Positions 52,285-63,091 of a stretch of DNA of 64,000 nt are shown in pieces. The stretch covers positions 248,001 to 312,000 of the forward strand of contig NZ_JAAXPG010000002.1 of the NCBI RefSeq assembly GCF_012396365.1. The letters are read 5' to 3'. Position numbers and translations under genes: made by a program. How positions within the stretch are numbered: position 1 is the first letter of the stretch; the number at the start of each line of letters is the position of its first letter. Below the pieces are notes generated by a model. The model had not been told where the DNA came from. It made no database searches and saw nothing but the letters and a program-made list of their open reading frames with translations. This DNA comes from Nocardiopsis alborubida. GTDB taxonomy: Bacteria; Actinomycetota; Actinomycetes; Streptosporangiales; Streptosporangiaceae.

Positions 52285-52315
52285 AAGCCCCCGGCCGCTC
52301 TGGCTCCGGGGGCTT
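52285..52315 (-). terminator. Terminator of the excisionase gene
   Basis: AAGCCCCCGG pairs with CCGGGGGCTT over an 11-nt loop. On the minus strand a TTTCC run follows the stem, and it starts 26 nt after the stop of the excisionase-like gene at 52341. Confidence 0.7.
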
Positions 52316-52340
52316 CGTCAGTGTCGTGGGCGAGGTGTTG

Positions 52341-52586
52341 TTAGGCGACGCGGTGCTCGCGCAACCACGTGTCGAGATCGTCGATGAGATAGACGACGCG
52401 CGATCCGATGCGGACATAGGCCGGGCCGTCACCGGTCACGCGCCACTTCTTCAGCGTTCCATACGAGAGCCCGGTGTAGTGTGCGGCTTCTTCGGTAGGC
52501 AGGGCAGCACGGTCGGTTCTCACGGAGGTCGTACGTCGGCTCGTGGTGGACCGACCCGTGGTGGACCGACCCGCTGCAGTGGGCAT
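52341..52586 (-). CDS. xis: Excisionase-like HTH protein
   Basis: An 81-residue protein. Residues about 30-78 (LPTEEAAHYTGLSYGTLKKW then GPAYVRIGSRVVYLIDDLDT) form the MerR-like excisionase/AlpA-type winged HTH used by recombination directionality factors. The N-terminus is a short repeat of RSTTG/RRTTS units encoded by repeated ACCGACCCGTGG-like DNA. The ATG is read from 52586 with GAGAG upstream. It is divergent from the integrase gene and separated by a strong palindrome, which is the classic module of actinobacterial integrative elements. The symbol reflects function by position and fold, not a close match. Confidence 0.75.
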   Translation of the reverse strand: MPTAAGRSTTGRSTTSRRTTSVRTDRAALPTEEAAHYTGLSYGTLKKWRVTGDGPAYVRIGSRVVYLIDDLDTWLREHRVA

Positions 52587-52642
52587 CGTAGGTTCTCTCT
52601 TTCGTCTTTGACACCGATCCACTCCGGTGCACGTGGCGGACA

Positions 52643-52668
52643 GTCTATCCAAATCATGATTGATAGAC
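52643..52668. promoter_or_regulatory. Palindrome between xis-like and int genes
   Basis: GTCTATC (52643-52649) faces GATAGAC (52662-52668) and encloses AATCATGATT (52652-52661), itself a palindrome. The stretch is AT-rich and lies between the two divergent starts. It is a likely operator or integrase/excisionase-binding site. Confidence 0.55.
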
Positions 52669-52774
52669 CACCCATGCAGTGAGTCATACACGATTCGAAT
52701 AAGCGCCCATTGGTGATTATGAGTCATGCGTGGCCCATGCAGAGGCGGCAGTAGTCGATGTTTACACTGGCCCA

Positions 52775-54040
52775 ATGACACGCGCGACGACAAGCAAGCT
52801 GGCTCCGGGGGAGCACACTGCCGAACGCTCGACCCCGAGACAGCTGGCCGACGGTACGTATCGGATGACCTGGACGCTGGTCCATCGCGATGGACGCAAG
52901 GTGCGGAAGGATTCCTACGGCGCGACCAAGGGCGAGACCCGGCGCAAGGCGAAGCGTAAGGCCGAGGAGCTGTTGCGCACGGGGGGCGGTGCCTGGCGTC
53001 TGTCAGACCAGCTGTCGGACTACATCGACAAGGTGACCCGGCCGGCACTCCAGAAGGCCAAGCTCGCGGACCTGAGCCGGGAGAAATACGAGGAGGGGTT
53101 GCGGTTCCTCCTCGGAGACTGCGCGAAGTGCAAGAGCAAGGGCAAGCGCCACCAGCATGGATTCAACCGGCACACCATCGGGTCGGGCACGGCCCCTCGA
53201 GCCCTCGAGGAGACCTTCACAGAGATCGCCCAGCTGCACAGCCTGTCCACGGCGAAGTCGTGCCGCACGGTGTGGAACAAGTACATCGCTAAGCGCCTCG
53301 TCCTCGACGGGATGATGGACTTCAACCCCGTGAAGGATGCGCGCCTGACCGACCTGACCGGCGTCGAGAGGCCGCAGAGAAAGCGCGGGGGTCGGGCTCT
53401 CATGCGCCAGGAGTACGAGCTCACGCTGCAGTGGCTCCTCGATGCCGATCCGACCGACTGGCCGGTCTCGCACAAGACGAACGGGTGGATATGGCGTCCT
53501 GAACTCCAGGTCTCCACCTTCCTCACCAGCATCGACATGACCCTGCTTCAGGCGACCACCGGGCTACGGCAGAGCGAAGGTCGTCTGGTCGACTGGTCCA
53601 TGGCGCACGTTTCCGGCAACGGGGTCCTGAGCATCGACGTACCGGAGCACGTGGCCAAGGGCGGCCACCCGCGTGTCGTCCTGGTCCTTGATCAACGGGT
53701 GGCCGAGCGACTTCTCAAGCGCCGTGATGAGCAGGGTGGCGAAGGGTTCATCGTCGGTGCGCCGATGGATCCTCTGAAACCCTGGCATCGACAGAGGTGC
53801 GGTCAGGAGTGCCGGGAGCTCTACATGCGCATGGCCAAGGCGACCGGGATCGCACTGTTTGAAGAGCAGCGCTCGCACTTGTGGCGCACGACGTTGCGCT
53901 CGTTCTTCGTGGGCCAGGTATCTGAGGCGGTACTCAACTCCCAGTTCGGCCACTCGACCGAAGTCGCTAACCTCTACTACACCGATGCCTCCGACCTCAA
54001 CGGCCTCGCCCAGGCAGCCAAGCTGGTCGACGATGAGTAG
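52775..54040 (+). CDS. int: Tyrosine-family site-specific recombinase (integrase)
   Basis: A 421-residue integrase with an N-terminal arm-binding/core-binding region and a C-terminal catalytic domain. Visible catalytic residues are Arg in TTGLRQSEGR, His and Arg in SHLWRTTLRSFF, His in QFGHSTEVANLYY and the tyrosine nucleophile in LYYTDAS. An insert with CAKCKSKGKRHQHGFNRH (Cys and His) may be a small zinc-binding loop, which is unusual. The ATG at 52775 is chosen because homology starts shortly after; an in-frame GTG at 52730 is less likely. It would insert the element into a chromosomal site to its right, near the suf operon. Confidence 0.85.
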   Translation: MTRATTSKLAPGEHTAERSTPRQLADGTYRMTWTLVHRDGRKVRKDSYGATKGETRRKAKRKAEELLRTGGGAWRLSDQLSDYIDKVTRPALQKAKLADLSREKYEEGLRFLLGDCAKCKSKGKRHQHGFNRHTIGSGTAPRALEETFTEIAQLHSLSTAKSCRTVWNKYIAKRLVLDGMMDFNPVKDARLTDLTGVERPQRKRGGRALMRQEYELTLQWLLDADPTDWPVSHKTNGWIWRPELQVSTFLTSIDMTLLQATTGLRQSEGRLVDWSMAHVSGNGVLSIDVPEHVAKGGHPRVVLVLDQRVAERLLKRRDEQGGEGFIVGAPMDPLKPWHRQRCGQECRELYMRMAKATGIALFEEQRSHLWRTTLRSFFVGQVSEAVLNSQFGHSTEVANLYYTDASDLNGLAQAAKLVDDE

Positions 54041-54059
54041 CGGCGGCCGCTGGAGAGTC

Positions 54060-54109
54060 CCGCACAGTACCGCACAATATCCCGCACAGTGTGGGTAACG
54101 TGCACCCAC
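54060..54109. other. Candidate integrase arm sites / attachment region
   Basis: CCGCACA occurs three times (54060-54066, 54070-54076, 54082-54088) at 10-12 bp spacing, followed by GTGGGT (54091-54096) facing ACCCAC (54104-54109). Arrays of short direct repeats right behind an integrase gene are typical of arm-type binding sites, so the right attachment site probably lies between here and about 54240. The core site itself cannot be identified without the left end. Confidence 0.4.
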
Positions 54110-54240
54110 CCGGAGCACCCCCGGTCACCCTAAAATCACATGATGACCGAATCACCATGCGGGGATCACATCACCAGGACCGAGCCGAGGCATGCTCGAT
54201 AGCAATCCAAACTGCGTCCAGACGAGGCGTTTTGATGCAG

Positions 54241-54280
54241 AAAAAAGCTCTCTGACCTGCGAATATGCAGGCCAGAGAGC
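54241..54280 (-). terminator. Intrinsic terminator of the suf operon
   Basis: Read on the minus strand, GCTCTCTG and CCTGC arms pair with GCAGG and CAGAGAGC around a 6-nt loop with one mismatch, and a run of six T residues follows directly (54246-54241). It starts 13 nt after the stop of the sufT-like gene. This is the best intrinsic terminator of the window. Confidence 0.85.
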
Positions 54281-54292
54281 GTGCGGCGCGTG

Positions 54293-54661
54293 TCAGACGT
54301 TGAAGCCCAGCATGCGCAGCTGGTCGCGCCCGTCGTCGGTGATCTTGTCCGGACCCCACGGCGGCATCCAGACCCAGTTGATCTTGACCTCGCGGCCGAA
54401 CTCGTCCAGGGCAGAGACGGCCTGGTCCTCGATCACGTCGGTCAGGGGGCACGCCGCGCTGGTCAGGGTCATGTCCAGCGTGATCACCTGCTCCTCGGCG
54501 TTCACCCCGTACAGCAGGCCCAGGTCGACGACGTTCACGCCCAGCTCGGGGTCGATCACGTCCTTGAGCGCCTCGCTGATCTCCTCGACCAGCGCCTCCG
54601 CCTCCGGGGAGAGGGGAGCGCCCTCGGCGGCCTCGGTCGTTGTCGTCTCGTTCTCGCTCAT
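54293..54661 (-). CDS. sufT: SufT/PaaD-like MIP18-family protein
   Basis: A 122-residue MIP18/DUF59 protein that helps deliver iron-sulfur clusters to target proteins. The core VEEISEALKDVIDPELGVNV, then VDLGLLYGV and SAACPLTDVIEDQ with the family's cysteine, is complete. The N-terminal 20 residues are Glu/Thr-rich. It is the last gene of the suf operon, starting by 1-nt overlap with the sufU stop, and ends at the terminator near 54280. Confidence 0.9.
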   Translation of the reverse strand: MSENETTTTEAAEGAPLSPEAEALVEEISEALKDVIDPELGVNVVDLGLLYGVNAEEQVITLDMTLTSAACPLTDVIEDQAVSALDEFGREVKINWVWMPPWGPDKITDDGRDQLRMLGFNV

Positions 54662-55137
54662 CAGGCGGCTTCCTTCTCCAGGGACTGCGACACGGCGTCC
54701 TTCCAGGCCATCCACCCCAGCAGGGCGCACTTGATCCGTGCGGGGTACTTGGACACGCCGACGAACGCCACGGCGTCCTCCAGCACGTCCTCGTCGGGCT
54801 CGCCCTTGCCCTTGGACTGCATCAGCTCGGTGAAGGCGTCCAGGGTGGTCATGCCCTCGGCGACGGTGCGGCCGATGAGCAGGTCGGTCAGCACCGAGGT
54901 ACTGGCCTGGCTGATCGAGCAGCCCATCCCGTCGTAGGAGACGTCGCTGACGACGGCCTCGCCGTCGAGCGCGTCGGACCCCGCGGCGGGGGTGAGCGCC
55001 ACCCGGAGCGTCACCTCGTCCCCGCAGGTGGGGTTGATGTGGTGCGCCTCCGCGTTGTGCGGATCGCGCAGGCCCTTGTGGTGCGGGTTGCGGTAGTGGT
55101 CCAGGATGATCTCCTGGTACATCGCGTCCAACTGCAT
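54661..55137 (-). CDS. sufU: SufU-type sulfur relay / scaffold protein
   Basis: A 158-residue SufU. Conserved segments are MYQEIILDHYRNPHHKGL, NPTCGDEVTL, DGMGCSISQAS and IKCALLGW; the three cysteines with the Asp bind zinc in SufU, which takes sulfur from SufS. It follows sufS by 19 nt. Confidence 0.93.
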   Translation of the reverse strand: MQLDAMYQEIILDHYRNPHHKGLRDPHNAEAHHINPTCGDEVTLRVALTPAAGSDALDGEAVVSDVSYDGMGCSISQASTSVLTDLLIGRTVAEGMTTLDAFTELMQSKGKGEPDEDVLEDAVAFVGVSKYPARIKCALLGWMAWKDAVSQSLEKEAA

Positions 55138-55156
55138 GGTCAGGCTGTTCCTCGTT

Positions 55157-57223
<2,067 letters not shown>

Positions 57224-57230
57224 TTCAGCC

Positions 57231-57566
57231 TCAGGAATTCTTCTCATCCAGCGAGACGAGCACGTCGTCGCCGTCGATCTTCACGTCGTAGGTGGGGACC
57301 GCCTGGGTCGCGGGCGGATTGATCGGCGCCCCCGAACGCAGGTCGAAGCAGGAGCCGTGCAGCCAGCACTCGATGGTGCCGTCCTCGACCTCGCCCTCGG
57401 ACAGACGGACCTCGGCGTGCGAGCACACGTCCCGCACTGCGTACACCTCGCCCTCGCTGCGGACCAGGGCGATGGGCGTCTCGTCGTCGGTCTCGATCCC
57501 GAGGACCCCCTCCTCGGGGATCTCCGCGAGCTCGGCGACCTTCACCCAGCGTCCGGCCTCACTCAT
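57231..57566 (-). CDS. Rieske-type ferredoxin in the suf operon
   Basis: A 111-residue non-haem ferredoxin with the Rieske ligands CSH and CWLHGSC (CXH...CXXH) that hold a [2Fe-2S] cluster. Such a protein is common between sufD and sufC in actinobacteria and may act in electron transfer for cluster repair or for oxygenases. It starts 8 nt inside the sufD end. Confidence 0.9.
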   Translation of the reverse strand: MSEAGRWVKVAELAEIPEEGVLGIETDDETPIALVRSEGEVYAVRDVCSHAEVRLSEGEVEDGTIECWLHGSCFDLRSGAPINPPATQAVPTYDVKIDGDDVLVSLDEKNS

Positions 57567-58719
57567 GGGCGGCCAGCTTGCGCTCGACCTTGGCCATGAT
57601 CTCCTCACGCAGCTCCTCGACCGGGATCCGGTTGATGAGCTCCAGGAAGTAGCCGCGGATGACCAGGCGCCGGGCCTCGTCCTCCGGGATGCCCCGGGAG
57701 CGCAGGTAGAACAGGTGGATGTCGTCGAGGCGACCGCTGGCGGCGGCGTGCCCGGCGCCCTCCACCTCACCGGTGAAGATCTCCAGGTTGGGCACCGAGT
57801 CCACGCGGGTGTCGTCGGTGAGCTGGAGGTTGCGGTTGTGCTCGTAGGAGTCGGTGCCGGTGGTGCCCTCGCCGATGATCACGTCGCCGATCCACACACC
57901 GTGGGCGTCCTTGCCGCTCAGCGCGCCCTTGTACTCCACCCGCGAGCGGGTGTTGGACATGTTGTGGTCGATGAGCGAGCGGTGCTCGTGGTGCTGGCCG
58001 TCGCCGGTGAAGTACAGCCCGTGGAGCTCGGCGTTGGCGCCGCGCCCCTTGTAGGCCACCTTCGGGGAGAGCCGGACCAGGTCGCCGCCCAGGGTGATCA
58101 CGATCGACTTGAACGTGGCGTCCTTGGCCACCTGCGCGTTGTGCTGCGAGACGTCGACGGCGTCGCCGTCCCAGTCCTGGACGCTGACCAGCGTCAGGCG
58201 CGCGCCCTCGCCGACGTGGATGTCCACGCTGCCCGCGCGCACGCCCGTGCCGGTCTGGTTGAGGACCACGACCGCCTCGGCCAGCGGCTTGACGTCCAGG
58301 ACGAACTGGTCGTAGCGCGTGCCGCCCTGGGCCTGGCGGTTGACGACGACCGGCCGCTCCAGGGCCGCGCCCTGCGCGACCGTGATGACCGTGGCCTCCT
58401 CGAAGGAGGTGTAGGCCTGGGCGGTGACGCGGTCGGCGGGGAACCCGGCGGTGCCGAGCCGCGCGTCGCCGCGGCCGACCGTCTCGACGGTGGCGCCCTC
58501 GGGGGCGTCCACGTCGAGCTTGTCGGTGCCGTCGGCGACGGCGCTGCCGTCGTGCAGGCCCTTGAGGCGGCGGATCGGAGTGAAGCGCCACTCCTCCTCG
58601 CGGCCGCCCGGGACGGGGAAGTCGTTCACGTCGAAGGACCCGTGGGTGGCCAACTTGGAGAACGGGATCTCCCCGAGGCCGTGGCTGTGGGCCTTGGGTT
58701 CGGTGCTGGGGCTGGTCAA
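57559..58719 (-). CDS. sufD: Fe-S assembly protein SufD
   Basis: A 386-residue SufD (beta-helix protein). Its C-terminal third has RGIPEDEARRLVIRGYFLEL and the helix after it, as in SufB and SufD. No ATG is near the N-terminus. The candidates are TTG at 58719, two bases past the sufB stop and 12 nt after AAGGAG, or TTG at 58728, which overlaps sufB by 8 nt with 3-nt spacing. Both spacings are unusual; 58719 is used here. It forms the SufBCD complex with its neighbours. Confidence 0.9.
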   Translation of the reverse strand: MTSPSTEPKAHSHGLGEIPFSKLATHGSFDVNDFPVPGGREEEWRFTPIRRLKGLHDGSAVADGTDKLDVDAPEGATVETVGRGDARLGTAGFPADRVTAQAYTSFEEATVITVAQGAALERPVVVNRQAQGGTRYDQFVLDVKPLAEAVVVLNQTGTGVRAGSVDIHVGEGARLTLVSVQDWDGDAVDVSQHNAQVAKDATFKSIVITLGGDLVRLSPKVAYKGRGANAELHGLYFTGDGQHHEHRSLIDHNMSNTRSRVEYKGALSGKDAHGVWIGDVIIGEGTTGTDSYEHNRNLQLTDDTRVDSVPNLEIFTGEVEGAGHAAASGRLDDIHLFYLRSRGIPEDEARRLVIRGYFLELINRIPVEELREEIMAKVERKLAAHE

Positions 58720-58720
58720 C

Positions 58721-60133
58721 TTAACCAACCGCTCCTTCCATCTGAAGCTCGATCAGCCGGTTCAGTTCCAGCGCGTACTCCATGGGCAGCTCGCGCGCGA
58801 TGGGCTCGACGAACCCGCGCACGATCATGGCCATGGCCTCGTCCTCGTCCATACCCCGGCTCATCAGGTAGAAGAGCTGGTCCTCGCTGACCTTGGAGAC
58901 GGTCGCCTCGTGCGCGAGTTCGGCGTCGTCCTCGCGCAGGTCGTTGTAGGGGTAGGTGTCGGAACGGCTGATGGTGTCGATCAGCAGCGCGTCGCACTTG
59001 ACCGAGGACTTGGCGTGGTCGGCACCCTCCTGCACCTGCACCAGTCCCCGGTAGGAGGCGCGGCCCCCGCCGCGTGCCACCGACTTGGAGACGATGGTGG
59101 AGGAGGTGTTGGGCGCGCAGTGCACCATCTTGGACCCGGTGTCCTGGTGCTGGCCCTCGCCCGCGAAGGCGATGGACAGGGTCTCGCCCTTGGCGTGCTC
59201 GCCCATCAGGTAGACGGCCGGGTACTTCATGGTGACCTGGGAGCCGATGTTGCCGTCGATCCACTCCATGGTCGCGCCCTCTTCGGCCACGGCGCGCTTG
59301 GTGACCAGGTTGAAGACGTTGTTCGACCAGTTCTGGATGGTCGTGTAACGGCAGCGGGCGTTCTTCTTGACGATGATCTCCACGACCGCGGAGTGCAGCG
59401 AGTCCGACTTGTAGATCGGCGCGGTGCAGCCCTCGACGTAGTGGACGTAGGCGCCCTCGTCGACGATGATCAGGGTCCGCTCGAACTGGCCCATGTTCTC
59501 GGTGTTGATCCGGAAGTAGGCCTGGAGCGGGATCTCCACGTGCACGTTCTTGGGCACATAGATGAACGACCCGCCGCTCCACACGGCGGTGTTGAGCGCG
59601 GCGAACTTGTTGTCGCCGGCCGGGATCACGGAGCCGAAGTACTCCTCGAAGATCTCCGGGTGCTCCTTGAGGGCGGTGTCGGTGTCCAGGAAGATGACAC
59701 CCTGCTCCTCCAGGTCCTCGCGGATCTGGTGGTAGACGACCTCGGACTCGTACTGCGCGGCGACACCGGCGACCAGGCGCTGCTTCTCCGCCTCGGGGAT
59801 GCCCAGCCTGTCGTAGGTGTTCTTGATGTCCTCGGGCAGTTCCTCCCAGGAGGTGGCCTGCTTCTCCGTGGACCGCACGAAGTACTTGATGTTGTCGAAG
59901 TCGATCTTGGACAGGTCCGCGCCCCAGTTGGGCATGGGCTTCTTGTCGAAGAGCCGAAGGGACTTGAGGCGGAGCTTGGTCATCCACTCCGGCTCGTCCT
60001 TCTTGGCGGAGATGTCGCGGACGACCTCTTCGTTCAGACCGCGGCGGGCCGAAGACCCGGCCGCGTCGGAGTCGGCCCAGCCGTACTCGTATGTTCCGAT
60101 CCCCTCAAGCTCGGGATGCGCGATAGACGTCAT
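58721..60133 (-). CDS. sufB: Fe-S assembly scaffold SufB
   Basis: A 470-residue SufB, the scaffold of the SUF pathway. It begins with the usual [23 protein letters not shown] N-terminus and ends in the [19 protein letters not shown] helix. The beta-helix core includes [19 protein letters not shown] and [10 protein letters not shown], with the conserved cysteine region. The ATG is read from 60133, 19 nt after sufR. Confidence 0.95.
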   Translation of the reverse strand: MTSIAHPELEGIGTYEYGWADSDAAGSSARRGLNEEVVRDISAKKDEPEWMTKLRLKSLRLFDKKPMPNWGADLSKIDFDNIKYFVRSTEKQATSWEELPEDIKNTYDRLGIPEAEKQRLVAGVAAQYESEVVYHQIREDLEEQGVIFLDTDTALKEHPEIFEEYFGSVIPAGDNKFAALNTAVWSGGSFIYVPKNVHVEIPLQAYFRINTENMGQFERTLIIVDEGAYVHYVEGCTAPIYKSDSLHSAVVEIIVKKNARCRYTTIQNWSNNVFNLVTKRAVAEEGATMEWIDGNIGSQVTMKYPAVYLMGEHAKGETLSIAFAGEGQHQDTGSKMVHCAPNTSSTIVSKSVARGGGRASYRGLVQVQEGADHAKSSVKCDALLIDTISRSDTYPYNDLREDDAELAHEATVSKVSEDQLFYLMSRGMDEDEAMAMIVRGFVEPIARELPMEYALELNRLIELQMEGAVG

Positions 60134-60152
60134 GCGCGGACTCCTCCTGGAC

Positions 60153-60929
60153 TCAGACGTCCTTGTGGTGAACTGAGCCGCCCGCCGCCTGGCGGATGGC
60201 CTTGGACGCGGGGGTGCCGTCCTCCCCGCTCGCCGCGTCGCCCCGGGGGGTGACGTGGGTGGTGCACACACCGTCGCCGTGGGCGATGGTGGCCAGCCTG
60301 CGCACCGGGGTGCCCAGCAGCCGCGCGAAGGCCTCGATCTCGGCCTCGCAGAGTTGCGGGAACTCGGCGGCCACGTGCGCGACGGGACAGTGGTGCTGGC
60401 ACAGCTGATCGCCGCCGCCGGGTGCGGGCGCCTGGCCCGCGGTGGCGGCGTAGCCGTCGTTGGAGAGGGCCTCGGCCAGCAACCGGACGCGTTGTTTCGC
60501 GGGAACAGCGTCCAGCAGGGGCTTGTAGCGCCGCTCCAGGTCGGCGACCTGACTGCGGGCGAACTCGCCGACGGCTCCGGGACCGGCCGTGTCGGCCAGG
60601 AAGCGGAGCGCACTGGTGGCGAGGTCGTCGTAGGCGTGGACGAAGGCGTCGCGTCCGGCCTCGGTGATGGCGAAGACGCGCGCCGGACGGCCCCGGCGGC
60701 GTCGCCCGCCGTGGGGCCGGGCGTCGCGGGCCTCGACCATGCCCTCGCTGGTCAGGTTGTCGAGATGGCGGCGGATGGCCGCCGGGGTGAGCCCGAGCCG
60801 CTCTCCCAGTGCGGAGGCGGTGATCGGGCCCTTCTCCAGGATCAGCCGCGCGACCCGTGCACGGGTACCGGTCTCGGCCCCGCGCTCCGGTCCGGCCAGG
60901 GGGCGGGACACACTGGACGCCTCGGACAC
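60153..60929 (-). CDS. sufR: SufR-like Fe-S repressor of the suf operon
   Basis: A 258-residue ArsR/DeoR-type winged-helix regulator. The HTH ([20 protein letters not shown]) is followed by a wing rich in Arg/Gly, a helical dimerisation region, and a C-terminal cysteine cluster (LCQHHC, LCEAE, VCTTH) that can hold a [4Fe-4S] cluster. In mycobacteria SufR senses cluster status and represses suf genes. The GTG read from 60929 is chosen. It is the first gene of the operon. Confidence 0.9.
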   Translation of the reverse strand: MSEASSVSRPLAGPERGAETGTRARVARLILEKGPITASALGERLGLTPAAIRRHLDNLTSEGMVEARDARPHGGRRRRGRPARVFAITEAGRDAFVHAYDDLATSALRFLADTAGPGAVGEFARSQVADLERRYKPLLDAVPAKQRVRLLAEALSNDGYAATAGQAPAPGGGDQLCQHHCPVAHVAAEFPQLCEAEIEAFARLLGTPVRRLATIAHGDGVCTTHVTPRGDAASGEDGTPASKAIRQAAGGSVHHKDV

Positions 60930-60959
60930 AGTCTTCCCCTCCCTCTCTCTGACGCTGCT

Positions 60960-61000
60960 CCTGGTTTTGACAACATCAGTGTGGCGTAAATAAGTCCGTC
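60960..61000 (-). promoter_or_regulatory. Probable suf promoter/operator
   Basis: Upstream of sufR the minus strand has an AT-richer stretch with CTTATTTACG and, closer in, ACACTGATGTTGTC, which recalls the ACACT-N5-TGT type site reported for mycobacterial SufR. The exact box is not defined, and the promoter elements cannot be placed firmly. Confidence 0.35.
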
Positions 61001-61237
61001 GAGGCAAACCCGACCCCATGGACTTGGTCACGAAGGGCAGGCTTGCCTAACAGGGGGTTCACGCACCGGCAACCCTCCGGACACGAACAAGGACGGGCCC
61101 GCGATCCTTCCCGACGACCACATGGTGAGACCGCCGTACCGCGATGCGGACAGGGGTGTTCGGGTCCCCGGCGGGCCGCCGGCGCCCCGGCCGGGGCGGT
61201 GAAGCCCTCCGCCGGGCCGCACGTAGACTCAGGGCCC

Positions 61238-62179
61238 ATGGACACAGCCGCGGTCGAGGTCGTCGACCTGGTCAAGCGCTACGGCGCCACCACCGCAGTC
61301 ACCGGCCTCACCTTCAGCGCGCGCCGGGGCGCGGTGACGGCGCTGCTCGGTCCCAACGGAGCGGGCAAGACCAGCACCATCGAGATCTGCGAGGGCTTCC
61401 GCCGCGCCGACGGCGGGCGGGTGCGGGTACTGGGGCTGGACCCCGTGGCCGACTCCGGCGCGCTCAAGCCCCGCGTCGGGGTGATGCCCCAGTCCGGGGG
61501 CGTGCCCACCGGCGCCCGCGCCGCCGAGTGGCTGCGGCTGATGGCCTCCTTCCACGCCCGGCCGATCGAGCCCCGCCTGCTGCTGGAGCGGCTGGGCCTG
61601 ACCTCTGTGGCCACCACGCCCTTTCGCCGCCTGTCCGGCGGCCAGCAGCAGCGCCTGTCCCTGGCCTGCGCCGTGGTCGGCCGCCCCGAGCTGGTCTTCC
61701 TGGACGAGCCGACCGCGGGCCTGGACCCGCAGGCGCGCATGGCCACCTGGGACCTGGTGACGGCCCTGCGCGAGGCGGGCGTGGCGGTGATCCTGACCAC
61801 GCACTACATGGAGGAGGCCGAGCGGCTGGCCGACGACGTGGTCATCATCGACCGCGGCGCCGTGGTCGCCGAGGGCACCCCCGCCGAGCTGACCGGGGAG
61901 CGCCGCGAGGTCTGCTTCTCCACCGAGGTCCCGGTGGACACCGCCCTGCTGGAGGCCGCCCTGCCCGAGGGCAGCCGGGTGGAGGCCCAGGGCCCCGCCG
62001 AAGGCCGCCGCGAGTACGCGGTCGTCCCCGGCGGCGCGGGCGCGCCCGGGCCGGAGTTCCTGGCCACGGTCACCGCCTGGTGCGCCTCGGCCGGAGTCCT
62101 GGCCGAGGACCTGCGCGTGCGGCGGCGTACCCTCGAAGACGTCTTCCTCGAACTCACCGGCAGGGAACTGCGCGACTGA
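61238..62179 (+). CDS. ABC transporter ATP-binding protein
   Basis: A 313-residue ATPase of the ABC-2 (drug/lipid export) type: Walker A GPNGAGKTS, signature LSGGQQQR, Walker B LVFLDEPTAGLD and the H-loop TTHYMEEAERL. The C-terminal DRA-like extension (about 210-313) is typical of exporters of this group. The ATG is at 61238. It overlaps the permease gene (TGATG). Substrate unknown. Confidence 0.9.
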   Translation: MDTAAVEVVDLVKRYGATTAVTGLTFSARRGAVTALLGPNGAGKTSTIEICEGFRRADGGRVRVLGLDPVADSGALKPRVGVMPQSGGVPTGARAAEWLRLMASFHARPIEPRLLLERLGLTSVATTPFRRLSGGQQQRLSLACAVVGRPELVFLDEPTAGLDPQARMATWDLVTALREAGVAVILTTHYMEEAERLADDVVIIDRGAVVAEGTPAELTGERREVCFSTEVPVDTALLEAALPEGSRVEAQGPAEGRREYAVVPGGAGAPGPEFLATVTAWCASAGVLAEDLRVRRRTLEDVFLELTGRELRD

Positions 62180-63018
62180 TGCACGAGCACACATCCACCG
62201 CCTCCGCACGGGTGGGCGCCGGCGCGCCCGCGTCCGGAGGCGACGACGCCTCGCTGTTCACCCCCGCGCCCGGGGCCGCGCCGATGTGGCGGATGGTCGC
62301 CGCGCAGGCCGGGATGGAGCTGCGGGTCATGCTGCGCCACGGCGAGCAGTTCCTGCTCACCATGGTGATCCCCGTGCTGCTGCTGGTGGGCTTCAGCCTC
62401 ACCTCGGTACTGGACGTGGGCGAGGGGGCGCGGGTGGACGCGCTCACGCCCGGCGTGCTGGCGCTGGCGGTGATGTCCACGTCGTTCACGGGCCTGGCCA
62501 TCGGCACCGGATTCGAGCGCCGCTACGGGGTGCTCAAGCGGCTGGGGGCGACCCCGCTGTCGCGCTTCGGCCTGCTCGCCGCCAAGACCCTGGCCGTACT
62601 GGGCGTGCAGGCGATCCAGGCGGTGGTGCTGTGCTCGATGGCGCTGGTGCTGGGCTGGTCCCCCGCGGTGAGCCCGGCGGGCGTGCTGGCGGCCGTGGCA
62701 CTGGTGCTGATGGCCACCGCCGCGTTCAGTTCACTGGCCCTGCTGATGGCGGGCACGCTGCGGGCCGAGGCGACCCTGGCCGGGGCCAACCTGGTCTACG
62801 TGCTGCTGCTGGGCCTGGGCGGGGTGCTCTTCCCGACCAGCAGCTTCCCCGGTCCGCTGGAGCAGGCGGCGTCGGCGCTGCCGATCACCGCGCTCAGCTC
62901 GGGGCTGCGGACGGTCCTGGCCGACGGCTCCCTGCCGGGCCCGGGCGCCTTCTCCGTGCTGGCCGTGTGGGCGCTGGTCTGCGGCGTCCTGGCCAGCCGC
63001 CTCTTCCGCTGGGAGTGA
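62179..63018 (+). CDS. ABC-2 type permease
   Basis: A 279-residue membrane protein with six hydrophobic helices typical of ABC-2 permeases, including GTGFERRYGVLKRLGATPLS before the third helix and the ALPITALSSGLR segment before the last. It pairs with the ATPase upstream to export an unknown compound. The N-terminal 35 residues are cytoplasmic and Ser/Ala-rich. Confidence 0.9.
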   Translation: MHEHTSTASARVGAGAPASGGDDASLFTPAPGAAPMWRMVAAQAGMELRVMLRHGEQFLLTMVIPVLLLVGFSLTSVLDVGEGARVDALTPGVLALAVMSTSFTGLAIGTGFERRYGVLKRLGATPLSRFGLLAAKTLAVLGVQAIQAVVLCSMALVLGWSPAVSPAGVLAAVALVLMATAAFSSLALLMAGTLRAEATLAGANLVYVLLLGLGGVLFPTSSFPGPLEQAASALPITALSSGLRTVLADGSLPGPGAFSVLAVWALVCGVLASRLFRWE

Positions 63019-63022
63019 CATC

Positions 63023-63046
63023 CCCTCCCGCCTGGAAGAGGGAGGG
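63023..63046. terminator. Short hairpin between convergent genes
   Basis: CCCTCCC pairs with GGGAGGG over a 10-nt loop, directly after the permease stop and before the convergent lectin-type gene ending at 63092. It may act on both strands. Confidence 0.4.
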
Positions 63047-63091
63047 TCCGAGCGGGTTCCGCGGGGCGCGGGCGCTGGGCCCCGTCCGGGG

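Noticed and set aside
57292..58890. Plus-strand open frame of 532 codons
   Set aside because: Antisense to sufD and the Rieske gene.
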